From: a virus
Strand: one strand, 5' to 3'
DNA: 22,342 nt
IMG/VR virus record: IMGVR_UViG_3300036829_000122
Location: 1 to 22,342 of that record
Positions 1-8,035 of this stretch are shown here, in pieces (the first letter of the stretch is position 1; every line of letters begins with the position of its first letter). The notes beneath the pieces are model-generated. The model saw only the letters and a program-made list of their open reading frames with translations. It was not told the DNA's origin and made no database searches. The translations under genes and the position numbers were made by a program.

Positions 1-180
1 CGGACCGACGAGTCTTCGATAGAAGCCCAGATGGGCAGTAGTGTTACGAAACTTCCCGTAACCGTCTTTGCCCGTAGCGCCAGTCCATATCCAACATCCG
101 GACTCCTCGACGATGACCAAATCCCAGGTGGACTTTCTAAGACGTTGATCCCCGTAGTGAACTTCGGCGGTGGTCAATGA
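1..180 (+). CDS. 3' end of an unidentified phage structural gene (partial)
   Basis: Reading frame 1 is open from the left edge to a TGA at 178-180, giving the last 59 residues of a longer protein, ending in VVNFGGGQ. Its stop overlaps the ATG of the tail hub gene at 177 (ATGA), the same coupling used throughout this operon, which supports it being a real gene. Nothing in the fragment identifies a family. From its position directly before a tail hub gene it is probably a tail protein, but that is inference from gene order only. The fragment is only a little over 50% GC, lower than most of the window. Confidence 0.6.
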   Translation, partial: RTDESSIEAQMGSSVTKLPVTVFARSASPYPTSGLLDDDQIPGGLSKTLIPVVNFGGGQ

Positions 181-2030
181 CGATCCTTACTGCTAGTGCG
201 GTTGCTGGCCTTGTCATCAACGCCGGTTTTCCATCAGCCGATCAGGCGATCATGGTTGCGATTGCCAAAGCAGAATCCGGCTACAACACAACAGCGACGC
301 ACAAGAACTCGAACGGCACCACTGACCGGGATGTCTGGCAGATCAATAGTGTACACTCTCAGTTCAACGCAACGCAACTGATCAACGATCCGCAGTACAA
401 CGCCAACGCAGCAAAGTCCATTTTCGACGGTCAGGGCCTGAAAGCCTGGACCACCTACACATCCGGCGCCTACAACAAGTACATGAACGAGGCGCGCAGC
501 GCGGTCGCCTCAGCCTCGGGTGTCACCGGCAGCTCGGTCACGTCCACGGACTCCAGTTCCGCCAACGGAACCGGGCAACCCTCGATCACCTATGGTCCAC
601 CCGGACCTCAATACACTGACGCTGGGATCGGGACTCCGCTGTCCTCGGCGCAGGAGACCGACTCGGCACTAACCGGCTTGCAGATCCTGGGTAGCAACTA
701 CGGCGGCGACTACAGCTCAGCCGTGATCAACGCACCCACCTATACCGCGTCGGTCGAAGAGGTTCCCAACCTGGCGTTCACGCTCTCCGACCCCGGTGGC
801 GCGATGCTCGGCTCCACCAACAGCGTGTGGCAGAAAGGCGTTCACGTCCTGTATCAGGATCTCGACATGCGCATCGACACGATCGCCTTCGCGCCGGGCA
901 GCTCGAACGTCGGCGAGCTCGCGATCACGTGCATCGACGAGATCGTGTACTTCCTCCAGAACCTCACCGGTCCGCGCACCGCGAGCGGAATCTCCGCGTC
1001 GGAGTGGATCGCGCAGGAGATGCAACTCGCCGGTATCGACCCCAATCAGTGGCTGCTCGCCGAGAGTGTGCCGACACAGAGCCAGATCAGCCGAGACGTG
1101 CCGGATCAGACGAACACCTCGACCTCGGGTACCGCGCCCAGTGCGTGGACGACAATCGTGCGTCTGGGCCAAGAACTGGGCAAGCGCGTGTTCGTCTCCG
1201 GCAAGCGGCTGGTGTTCGGTGATTCGGCGTTCGCCATGCAGTGGACCGCGCCGGGCCCTATTCGCCTGTCCTGGGATGACCTGGACTGGGGCGAGCGGTT
1301 CATCACGATGCCCTCGGTCACCCATGAGTCTGTGTCCAATGTGGCCAATACGACCGAGTGTAAGGGGCTCGTTCCGCTCAACAGAGCCAAGTACTTTCGT
1401 CCCGGCGTTCCGGTGATCCTCACCAGCGTTCCGGCTCTATGGGGTGCTGGTTTCACGACGATGATGTGCTTCGACGTGTCCTTCACGATCGGCACCGACG
1501 TGGCCGGTGCGGCCATCACGCTGGTGAACCCGGTCGATCCGCCACCTCAGCCGCCCAGTGGTGGCACGGCGGCCGGGACGAATGCCGGGTCAACCTCCAG
1601 TGGCACGGGCACCTCCGGCGGGGGGGCTGATGGCCAGGTGGCGAGTTTTGTCGCTCTCGCGCTTCAGCAGGCCGGTAAGAAGTACGTCTACGGTGCGTAT
1701 GCCTCGCCGTCCAATCCGAACCCGACCGCGTTCGACTGCTCGGAACTCGTGCAGTGGTGCTGCGAGCGCACCGGGATCAACAACTGCCCGCGCACCTCGA
1801 CCGAGCAACGTCAGTGGTGTCAGAACTCCGGCACCGCGATCTCGATCAGCGCGGCCATCAACACCAAGGGCGCACTGCTGTTCGCCAATGGGCACGTCGC
1901 GATTTCACTAGGCAATGGCAGCACGATCGAGGCAATGGACGCCGCCCTGGGTGTCAGACAGGGCAACGCCAACGGCAACCGTGGTTGGATCGCAGGAGGC
2001 AAAATCCCAGGCGCGCAGGGGTACATGTGA
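177..2030 (+). CDS. Tail hub protein with N-terminal lysozyme-like and C-terminal NlpC/P60 peptidase domains
   Basis: A 617-aa protein, probably at the tail tip, that would join the baseplate hub to two wall-degrading domains. Residues about 1-105 look like a transglycosylase/lysozyme domain: the AKAESGY motif carries the likely catalytic Glu33, followed by a DVWQIN segment typical of the fold. Residues about 180-455 resemble the hub proteins of contractile tails (gpD/gp27-like), a weaker call made from length, position and beta-rich character. A Pro/Gly/Thr/Ser-rich linker at about 455-485 leads to an NlpC/P60 cysteine peptidase at 486-617, with Cys521 in FDCSEL and His573 in GHVAISLG. Start ATG 177 overlaps the previous stop and the stop overlaps the HIT gene start, so translation is probably coupled. 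The first 300 or so bases are clearly less GC-rich than the rest. Hydrolase calls are firm; the hub call is moderate. Confidence 0.85.
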   Translation: MTILTASAVAGLVINAGFPSADQAIMVAIAKAESGYNTTATHKNSNGTTDRDVWQINSVHSQFNATQLINDPQYNANAAKSIFDGQGLKAWTTYTSGAYNKYMNEARSAVASASGVTGSSVTSTDSSSANGTGQPSITYGPPGPQYTDAGIGTPLSSAQETDSALTGLQILGSNYGGDYSSAVINAPTYTASVEEVPNLAFTLSDPGGAMLGSTNSVWQKGVHVLYQDLDMRIDTIAFAPGSSNVGELAITCIDEIVYFLQNLTGPRTASGISASEWIAQEMQLAGIDPNQWLLAESVPTQSQISRDVPDQTNTSTSGTAPSAWTTIVRLGQELGKRVFVSGKRLVFGDSAFAMQWTAPGPIRLSWDDLDWGERFITMPSVTHESVSNVANTTECKGLVPLNRAKYFRPGVPVILTSVPALWGAGFTTMMCFDVSFTIGTDVAGAAITLVNPVDPPPQPPSGGTAAGTNAGSTSSGTGTSGGGADGQVASFVALALQQAGKKYVYGAYASPSNPNPTAFDCSELVQWCCERTGINNCPRTSTEQRQWCQNSGTAISISAAINTKGALLFANGHVAISLGNGSTIEAMDAALGVRQGNANGNRGWIAGGKIPGAQGYM

Positions 2031-2464
2031 TGAGCGAGCAGTGTGTTTTCTGTGACATCGTGGCCGGGCGGGCACCGGCTCAGATCGTGCGGCGCTGGCC
2101 GGAAACGACCGCGTTCGTTCCGCTCGACCCTGTCACGCCAGGGCACTTACTCATCGTGCCCAACGAGCACGTTCGCGACGCGGTCGAGAAGCCCAACCTG
2201 ACCATGCTGACCATGGGCCGTGCGGTCTCCATGGCGGCCGAAAGCGATTCGGCCAACATCCTCACCAGCATCGGCGCCCCGGCCACCCAATCGATCTTCC
2301 ACCTGCACATCCACGTGGTGCCGCGCGCGACCGGCGACATGCTGATGGTGCCATGGGGCACCACCGGCGACCCACACGCGCCGCACTGGTGCAAGGTGGC
2401 TGAGCGGCTACAGCGCGAGCTGGACGAGTTCAACCACATCCGATCGGGGGTCCTCACGCCGTGA
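2030..2464 (+). CDS. HIT-family (histidine triad) nucleotide-binding protein
   Basis: A 144-aa protein with the complete histidine triad HLHIHVV at residues 91-97 (His91, His93, His95). It starts with CVFCDIVAG, the paired cysteines 5 and 8 seen in zinc-binding members of the HIT family, and the segment PGHLLIVPNEHV (37-48) matches the conserved strand-loop before the active site. HIT proteins hydrolyse or transfer nucleoside monophosphates (AMP-lysine, ApnA, adenylated substrates). The ATG at 2030 shares a base with the previous stop, and the stop overlaps the GTG of the spike gene at 2461, so it is embedded in the baseplate operon. Its role there is unknown: it might act on host nucleotides or wall precursors, or be a structural passenger. 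Family assignment is firm, phage role is open. Confidence 0.92.
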   Translation: MSEQCVFCDIVAGRAPAQIVRRWPETTAFVPLDPVTPGHLLIVPNEHVRDAVEKPNLTMLTMGRAVSMAAESDSANILTSIGAPATQSIFHLHIHVVPRATGDMLMVPWGTTGDPHAPHWCKVAERLQRELDEFNHIRSGVLTP

Positions 2465-3504
2465 GTCGGCCAGGCGGCATGACGGGTGGCATCCCCGGTC
2501 AGTACGGCTACAACCACCGGGCCCGAATCATCGGGCCCGGTGAGGTCGACGGCACGTACTACGTGGAACTACCGATGCTTGCCCCCGCCTCCCGGCTGGG
2601 CCCGTTCCCGTCGGTGATCCCCGGTCTGACCGAGAACGATCGCGTGCTGATCGTCCAGATCGGCATGACGCGCGGCGACCTGGTCATCGTCGGCAAGCTG
2701 CCCGGCGACTTCCCGACGATCGACGAGGTGCCCGGCCTGAGCGCCGCCCTCGCGGCCAAGGCGAACGAGTCCGACCTGGCCACCCTCACCAGTCGGGTCG
2801 GCACCGACGAGGGCCTGATCACGGCGAACGGCAGCGCGATCGCCGCGAACACTTCGGCGATCGGCACGAACGGCGCGGCCATCACGGCGTTGCAGGCTCG
2901 CGCCACCACCGACGAGGGCCTGATCGCGGCGAACACTTCGGCGATCGGCGTGCTGGCCTCGGCGCAGCGAGACAGCTACGGCAACGACTACGACATCAGT
3001 CACGATGTTCTCTCGACCATGCCACGCGTACTCGCGACCACCGCGATCACGATGGCCAACGGCGTCGCCTACTACGTGAAGATGTCGACACGGGTCGCCA
3101 TGACCCTCAACGTGATCAAGTTCTGCCTGAATGCGGCAGGCGTGGGCGGCACGCTCACCCTCGGCCTCTGGCATGGCCCCAGTGCGACCGCGCTGGCCTA
3201 CGCCGGTGGCGTCAGCGCCAACGGCCTCATATCCGGACGGCAGGACTGGACCGGCGTCGGCGCGACGCTCGCGGCCGGCGACCTGATCGTGGTCGGCTTC
3301 CTCGCGCTGGCCACGACGACCGGCCCGAACTTGGCGTGCAGTGCGCCGGTAAACGGCACCATGCTCAACCAAGACGTAAGCGTGCTCACCGTGCTGGCGA
3401 CCTCTGCCACGGTGAGCACGCTGCCGACCAGCGCCCTGAACATGGGCACCCTCACCGGCTACACACCGCTAGGACAAATGCCCTGGCTGGCAGGCTCGCC
3501 GTGA
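2461..3504 (+). CDS. Baseplate spike / gpV-like protein with fibre-like C-terminus
   Basis: A 347-aa protein. Residues about 18-82 look like the OB-fold of spike or baseplate-V proteins, with RVLIVQIGMTRGDLVIVGKL near the end of the barrel. Residues 90-165 are Ala/Thr/Ser-rich with imperfect repeats of the TDEGLIAANTSAIG kind, as in trimeric coiled-coil or fibre shafts. Residues about 180-347 are rich in hydrophobic beta segments and may form a head or receptor-contacting domain. Start GTG 2461 overlaps the HIT stop (GTGA). It sits where gpV/gp5-type spikes sit in contractile phages, before W and J. The extended C-terminus is longer than a minimal gpV, so it may combine spike and short fibre. 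No metal-binding tip motif of the HxH type was found. Confidence 0.6.
   Translation: MSRPGGMTGGIPGQYGYNHRARIIGPGEVDGTYYVELPMLAPASRLGPFPSVIPGLTENDRVLIVQIGMTRGDLVIVGKLPGDFPTIDEVPGLSAALAAKANESDLATLTSRVGTDEGLITANGSAIAANTSAIGTNGAAITALQARATTDEGLIAANTSAIGVLASAQRDSYGNDYDISHDVLSTMPRVLATTAITMANGVAYYVKMSTRVAMTLNVIKFCLNAAGVGGTLTLGLWHGPSATALAYAGGVSANGLISGRQDWTGVGATLAAGDLIVVGFLALATTTGPNLACSAPVNGTMLNQDVSVLTVLATSATVSTLPTSALNMGTLTGYTPLGQMPWLAGSP
2803..2949 (+). repeat. Two short direct repeats in the spike gene shaft
   Basis: An 18-base unit starting accgacgagg is present exactly at 2803-2820 and 2908-2925, and a 21-base unit starting gcgaacactt is present exactly at 2845-2865 and 2929-2949. They encode the repeated TDEGLI and ANTSAIG segments of the shaft. 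Exact identity at the DNA level suggests recent internal duplication or slippage that sets the shaft length. Confidence 0.8.
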
Positions 3505-3559
3505 GGGGCGCCGGAGTGGCAGGCAGGGCTAGCCGGTCTGCTCGTGCGACGATGCGCCC

Positions 3560-3889
3560 GTGGCGGTGCGCGTGATCAGCTTCCCCTTTCGGCTGGGGCC
3601 GACGGGCTCGGTGGCGACGGTCGAACAAGGCTCGGATCAGGAGATCAACGAGGAGATCGCCGTTGGCATGCTGACCCGGCCGGGCGAACGCATCCAGGTG
3701 CCCAGCTTCGGTGTGGCCGATCCCGCGTTCGAGGGCTTCGTGCTCGGTGCCCTCCAGCGCCACATGATCGACTTCGGCCCGGACGTCACCGTGACCGAGG
3801 TGAGTGGCAACTCGCTGGCCGATGGGCGCCAGCAGGTCACGGTCAACTGGAAGCCCGCCGCGCAGCCGAAGGGATTGCCGACGCAATGA
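3560..3889 (+). CDS. Baseplate wedge protein W / gp25-like
   Basis: A 109-aa protein matching the GpW/gp25/IraD family in size and pattern: PFRLGPTGSVAT near the N-terminus, then DQEINEEIAVGMLTRPGERI and PSFGVADPAFEG, where the family has its EIR-type core and conserved turn. In P2, T4 and Mu-like tails this protein is part of the baseplate wedge and contacts J. The frame is closed upstream by a TAG at 3530-3532, and GTG 3560 is the first start after it, although the ribosome binding site is weak. The 55-base gap after the spike gene can be bridged by a 24-codon reading frame (GTG 3501 to TGA 3575), which would allow coupled re-initiation. Gene order V-W-J-I supports the call. Confidence 0.85.
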   Translation: MAVRVISFPFRLGPTGSVATVEQGSDQEINEEIAVGMLTRPGERIQVPSFGVADPAFEGFVLGALQRHMIDFGPDVTVTEVSGNSLADGRQQVTVNWKPAAQPKGLPTQ

Positions 3890-3896
3890 TGCAGCG

Positions 3897-5042
3897 ATGA
3901 CGCAGCCCGCACCGGACATCACCGCCTATGTCGATCTTCGGCCGTTCGATATCTCCGACCAGCAGATGATCGACACGGCGATCGCCAACCTGCGCCTGAA
4001 TCTGCCCGGCTGGATCCCCCGCGAAGGCAACATCGAATCGCTGGTGATCGAAGCGCTCGCACTGGAACTGTCCGAGCAAATCGTGGCGATCAACCGGGTG
4101 CCCGGCGCCGTGGTCGAGGCGATCATCACGCTGGCCGGCATCGACAAGGACTATGGTCAGCCGCCCGACGCGACCGCGACCATTACCTTCGGTGACGAAC
4201 TGGGGCACACGCTGCCCTCCGGTACCCAGATCTACCTGCCGCTCTCCGATGGCACCACGGTGACCTTCCTGGTCGAACCGCCCGGCGTGACCGTCGCGCC
4301 CGGCGACTCGACCGGCACCGCGAGCCTGATCGGTGCCACGTTCACCGCAGCGGCCAACGGGACACCGATCGGCGCGCCGCTGGTGATGGGCGATCCGGTC
4401 CCGTTCGTCGATTCGGTTGTGCTGGCCACCGCCGTAGCCGACGGCCGCGACCCCGAAACCGACAACTCGTGGCGCGATCGTGGCGTCGAAGAACTGTCCC
4501 GCCTCTCGGCCGCCCTGGTCACCCCCGGACAGTTCGTGGCCTACGCGCTCTCCCAGTCCGGCGTCTCGGCCGCGCTAGGTCTGGACCAGTACAACCCGGC
4601 CGGTGGTCACTCGCCCGGCGACGATCCCGGGTACATGACCGTGGCCGTGCTCGGTCCCGGTGGCACGACGCTCTCCAGCGGCGCGAAGTCGATCTTGCAG
4701 GCCGCGATGCAGGCGCAGGCGATCGCGATCTTGCAGGTCAGCGTGATCGACGCGACGATCGTGACCGTGCCGGTCGCGACCAAGGTCGTGCCGATCTCGG
4801 GTGTCGACTTCAGTGTGGTCACCACCTCGGTCCAGCAGGCGATCACCGCCTACCTCGACCCGCTGTCCTGGAGCTTCGGCGCGACCATCTACCTCAACGA
4901 AATGATCTCCCTGATCGACCAGGTGCCCGGCGTCGATCGCGTCGTCAACGTCACCCTGAACAGCGTCGCGGCCGACTACGCGATCACCGGGATCGCGGCG
5001 CTGCCCAACGCGGGCACTATCACCGTGACCCAGGGTCCGTGA
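3897..5042 (+). CDS. Baseplate J-like protein
   Basis: A 381-aa protein of the baseplate J family, the wedge component that builds the ring around the tail tip of contractile phages. The start ATG 3897 follows the W stop by 7 bases; the upstream extension of the frame overlaps W and has W-shadow composition, so it was not used. Family-like features are the N-terminal helix with WIPREGNIESLVIEALALELSEQIVAINRV (residues about 37-66), the HTLPSGTQIYLP turn in the first beta domain, the segment GRDPETDNSWRDRGVEEL (a usual J landmark), and the C-terminal NEMISLIDQVPGVDRV stretch. The next gene starts 4 bases after its stop. Confidence 0.9.
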   Translation: MTQPAPDITAYVDLRPFDISDQQMIDTAIANLRLNLPGWIPREGNIESLVIEALALELSEQIVAINRVPGAVVEAIITLAGIDKDYGQPPDATATITFGDELGHTLPSGTQIYLPLSDGTTVTFLVEPPGVTVAPGDSTGTASLIGATFTAAANGTPIGAPLVMGDPVPFVDSVVLATAVADGRDPETDNSWRDRGVEELSRLSAALVTPGQFVAYALSQSGVSAALGLDQYNPAGGHSPGDDPGYMTVAVLGPGGTTLSSGAKSILQAAMQAQAIAILQVSVIDATIVTVPVATKVVPISGVDFSVVTTSVQQAITAYLDPLSWSFGATIYLNEMISLIDQVPGVDRVVNVTLNSVAADYAITGIAALPNAGTITVTQGP

Positions 5043-5046
5043 TCAG

Positions 5047-6264
5047 GTGACGACCCCCTTGACTAGCGAGCCGATGCCTGGCGATGGCCAGGTTCCCTAC
5101 ATGTCGACCCTGGCCGACCGGCTCTATCAGCGTCTGCCGGAGATCTACCGGAGCTTGGACGCAGCCGATTCGACCTGGACGTTCAAGCGGTACATCGGGG
5201 CGATCTGCGACCAGGCCGGCATGGGTGACGACTTCTACGTGGCCGTGCTCGGCGACCGCCCGATCGGTCCGGCCACGCCGGTGCCCTGGAATCTCGAACC
5301 GGACCAGCTCGCGGTGTGGCAGGCCGCCCGCGTCTCCCGGCTCTCCTCCATGGGTGACCCGCTTCAGGCCGATTCGAGCTGGCTGCCCTGGCTGGCGCAG
5401 CTCGTGGGCGCGAAGCTCGATCCGACCGCGTCCGACGCCGAGCAGCGCGACACGATCCTATTCGCCACCTCCGGGTGGCGGGCCGGTACGGCGGCGGCGA
5501 TGGAAGACGCGGCCCGCTCGGCGCTGACCGGTTCGCGCTACGCCCAGGTGCTGCCTGCCACGGCGGGCAGCGCGCCCGGCACCCCGTGGGACATCACGAT
5601 CGTCACGCGAGCCACCGAGACGCCGGATCCCAGCGCGGTCATCGGCGCCGTGCTGCGCAAGGGTGTCAAACCGGCCGGGGTGACACTGCACACCCGCTCG
5701 TTCGGCTCCTCCTGGGCCACCGTGGAGGCTGTACGACCTACCTGGTTCGACTGGAACACCAGCACCTGGGCGCAGATCGAGGAGTCGGGCCTGTCCTACG
5801 CGGACGTGCCGGACAACCTGATGGTCAACCCCAGCTTCGAACTGGGTACGACCGGCTGGACGGCGCTCAACGCCAGCACTCTGTCCAGCCTCACCGGCGG
5901 CATCGACGGCGCGAAGTACCTTGGCATCACCTCGACCACGACCGCGACGCACACCGGCGTGAAGTCGGCTGCTGTGATCGGTGGCATCCTGCCCGGCCGT
6001 GAATACCTGTTCGGCTACTCGGCGACGCCACCGATCGCGATCGGCACTGTCACGTTGAGCGTGGCCTGGACCACCTCGGGCGGTGGCGCGATCTCCACGA
6101 CCATCTACACGCAGTCAGCGACGACCAGCGCCTGGCAGCGCATCCAGGGGTCGCACCTCGCGCCCACCGGTGCGGCGAACGCGGAGATCAGTATCGACTT
6201 CGGCACCATACCGATCAGCGACGTTATCCATCTTGATGCCGGATTGTTCCGGTTGGTCTCATGA
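5047..6264 (+). CDS. Tail protein I-like baseplate wedge fused to carbohydrate-binding-like domain
   Basis: A 405-aa protein. Residues about 19-225 resemble tail protein I: LADRLYQRLPEIYRSLDA at the start, a PWLAQLVGAKLD block near 114-125, and a final KPAGVTLHTRSF strand. Residues 257-405 form a separate domain opening with NLMVNPSFELGTTGW, a typical opening of CBM4/9-like jelly-roll domains, and continuing as alternating beta strands to DVIHLDAGLFRL. Protein I usually links the wedge to the tail fibre, and the fibre gene is next, so the added domain may bind wall or surface glycans. GTG 5047 lies 4 bases after the J stop and was chosen for tight packing; ATG 5101 (residue 19), right before the conserved part, is a credible alternative start. 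Confidence 0.75.
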   Translation: MTTPLTSEPMPGDGQVPYMSTLADRLYQRLPEIYRSLDAADSTWTFKRYIGAICDQAGMGDDFYVAVLGDRPIGPATPVPWNLEPDQLAVWQAARVSRLSSMGDPLQADSSWLPWLAQLVGAKLDPTASDAEQRDTILFATSGWRAGTAAAMEDAARSALTGSRYAQVLPATAGSAPGTPWDITIVTRATETPDPSAVIGAVLRKGVKPAGVTLHTRSFGSSWATVEAVRPTWFDWNTSTWAQIEESGLSYADVPDNLMVNPSFELGTTGWTALNASTLSSLTGGIDGAKYLGITSTTTATHTGVKSAAVIGGILPGREYLFGYSATPPIAIGTVTLSVAWTTSGGGAISTTIYTQSATTSAWQRIQGSHLAPTGAANAEISIDFGTIPISDVIHLDAGLFRLVS

Positions 6265-6279
6265 GGAGGAGGGGCCGAC

Positions 6280-8007
6280 ATGGCTGAAACCTGGACACCG
6301 CGCATTCCGCTGCCCCAGTGGAGCGATCAGAACGTCGACGGTCCGAGCATGACCGACTTCGATACCGCGTTCTCCAACATCAACTCGATGGCGGCCTACG
6401 ACGACGGCGTCAACTACACGCCGCTGCCGACAACCAACCTGGTCGCCGGACGGTACGCGCGACTGACCAATACGGACAGTTCGTACACTCTCTATCGCCG
6501 GTCGGCCAGTGCCTGGGAGTACGTCGGCGGCCCAGTGGCGCCGGTTGCCCAGCGCATCGCCGCACTCAACAGCCAGGCCGCCACCGCGACCGCGTTCACC
6601 ACCGAGCCCACCCTGGGTACCGCCGGGCTCGCGATCACCTTCGGTGGCGACCTGGCCACGGCCGGACTCGTGCGCAGTGCCAGTTATCTCGCCTCGGCCC
6701 CGGCCGGTGACACGCTGTCCGCGACCACCACCGGGCGCGCCTACGTCAAGACGCAGGCCGCCGGTGACCTCGGCCTCGTACTGCGCGCGCATGCCAGCAC
6801 CGCCAGTTACCTGCTGGACGTTCGCGAGCAGGGCGGCTCCGACGTGCTCACGGTCGACTCGATGGGGCGCCTCCAGGCGCGCGTGCCCTCCGCGTTCGGC
6901 GGCTCGTCCATCACCCCCGCCAGCATCATGGCGATCTCGCCCACCACGAACTCGTCTGACGGCGTCACCAACGGCCTGCTGCTCACCGGCCAGCCGAGTA
7001 TGCCCACCCGGACGCTGCTGACCGCACTGTCCGCACCCGGTGACACTCAGACGATCGCGAAATGGTCCTCCAGCGGGATCACAATGGGCAAACTCCCCTG
7101 GGGAGCATCGGGCACCACGGACGGCCAACTGGGGCTCTACGCAGACTCCACATATTTCCGCGTGGGCGGCATCAACCAGCCTGGCGGCAACCAGACCTGG
7201 CTCATGGTGGAAAAGGCGCTGGCGAGTGCACCCACCGACCCGAGCCAGGACATTCCGGTATTCGCCATTACCGCCACCGGAACGAGTATCTATCAGCCGG
7301 GCTACTTCAGTCAGGAATACGCCACTTCGAATCCGACCGTCACCAACCTGACGCTCTACCGGTTCAATGACGCGTCCGCGTCTGGCCGGTTCTTTGAGAT
7401 GTATCAGGCTACGCGCGTCAATCCAACGACGGTCACCTTCAAGTTCGCGGCCGACATGAACGGCGACGGGCGCATGCGTTCGGCGCTGATGTGGCGCGGA
7501 AGCAACCCGCCATCGCGCGATGTCCGGCAGTCCATCAAGCACAACTCCACTAAGACCTGGGCTGTCCCCGGTGATGGTCCAGACGTTGGCCAGGAAGTCG
7601 CCGGAGCGGGCGGAAGCCATACCTACAACGGGTTTCCCACGATGACCACGCACAGCTTCGGCGGTTGCGACCTCGATATCACAGTGACAACCGAGCTGAT
7701 GCTCGATGACAGCGCGTTCAGCTCCGAGGATGGCCAGGTATATGGACTGGAGTGCTTCATCTCCATCAACGGCGGATCATTCACGAGCCTGCTCAAGCAA
7801 GAGAATGCTCAGGCCGTTTCGGGTCCCGGCATTCGGCAGGCCGGTGACCTCATGGTGTGCCGATACCGGGCGCTCGGACTGGGTAATGGCGCGACATTCA
7901 AAATCAGGCTCGTGATGAGCACCGGTTCACCGAACCCGAATCTTTTCCTTCGCAAGTATGACCTCATCGCGGAAGAGGTCAGTTTCGAGCAGTACACCGC
8001 TGTGTAA
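6280..8007 (+). CDS. Tail fibre / receptor-binding protein
   Basis: A 575-aa protein directly after the I-like gene, the usual place of the fibre. A strong ribosome binding site (GGAGGAGGGG at 6265-6274) precedes ATG 6280. The N-terminus (residues about 1-90), rich in Trp/Pro and ending in SAWEYVGGP, resembles the virion-attaching domain of actinophage fibres. Residues about 95-250 are Ala/Thr/Ser-rich with regular beta strands and VDSMGRLQARV, a motif common in fibre shafts. The C-terminal third (about 330-575) has a different composition, and its DNA falls from about 70% GC to the mid-fifties, as expected for a swapped host-specificity domain. No chaperone domain or enzyme motif is visible. 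Fibre by position and composition, not by a diagnostic motif. Confidence 0.75.
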   Translation: MAETWTPRIPLPQWSDQNVDGPSMTDFDTAFSNINSMAAYDDGVNYTPLPTTNLVAGRYARLTNTDSSYTLYRRSASAWEYVGGPVAPVAQRIAALNSQAATATAFTTEPTLGTAGLAITFGGDLATAGLVRSASYLASAPAGDTLSATTTGRAYVKTQAAGDLGLVLRAHASTASYLLDVREQGGSDVLTVDSMGRLQARVPSAFGGSSITPASIMAISPTTNSSDGVTNGLLLTGQPSMPTRTLLTALSAPGDTQTIAKWSSSGITMGKLPWGASGTTDGQLGLYADSTYFRVGGINQPGGNQTWLMVEKALASAPTDPSQDIPVFAITATGTSIYQPGYFSQEYATSNPTVTNLTLYRFNDASASGRFFEMYQATRVNPTTVTFKFAADMNGDGRMRSALMWRGSNPPSRDVRQSIKHNSTKTWAVPGDGPDVGQEVAGAGGSHTYNGFPTMTTHSFGGCDLDITVTTELMLDDSAFSSEDGQVYGLECFISINGGSFTSLLKQENAQAVSGPGIRQAGDLMVCRYRALGLGNGATFKIRLVMSTGSPNPNLFLRKYDLIAEEVSFEQYTAV

Positions 8008-8035
8008 CCGCATTACCCTGGGAGGAAGTACCCCG

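Noticed and set aside
2569-3372. Minus-strand open frame opposite the spike gene (267 codons)
   Set aside because: Arg/Asp/Gly-rich shadow product; the plus-strand gene is coupled on its 5' side and fits the baseplate order.
3501-3575. 24-codon frame (GTG 3501 to TGA 3575) between the spike and W genes
   Set aside because: The GTGA overlap is suggestive, but the product is only Arg/Ala-rich and resembles a frame shadow. It is mentioned as a possible coupling leader, not called as a gene.
6259-7653. Long minus-strand open frame opposite the tail fibre
   Set aside because: Antisense shadow in GC-rich DNA; the plus-strand gene has a strong ribosome binding site and fits the operon.
177-8007. 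Tail-derived injection system (tailocin or eCIS) instead of a phage
   Set aside because: A replication and recombination arm adjoins the tail genes, and no eCIS-type AAA ATPase or toxin cargo gene is seen; a complete phage is simpler.
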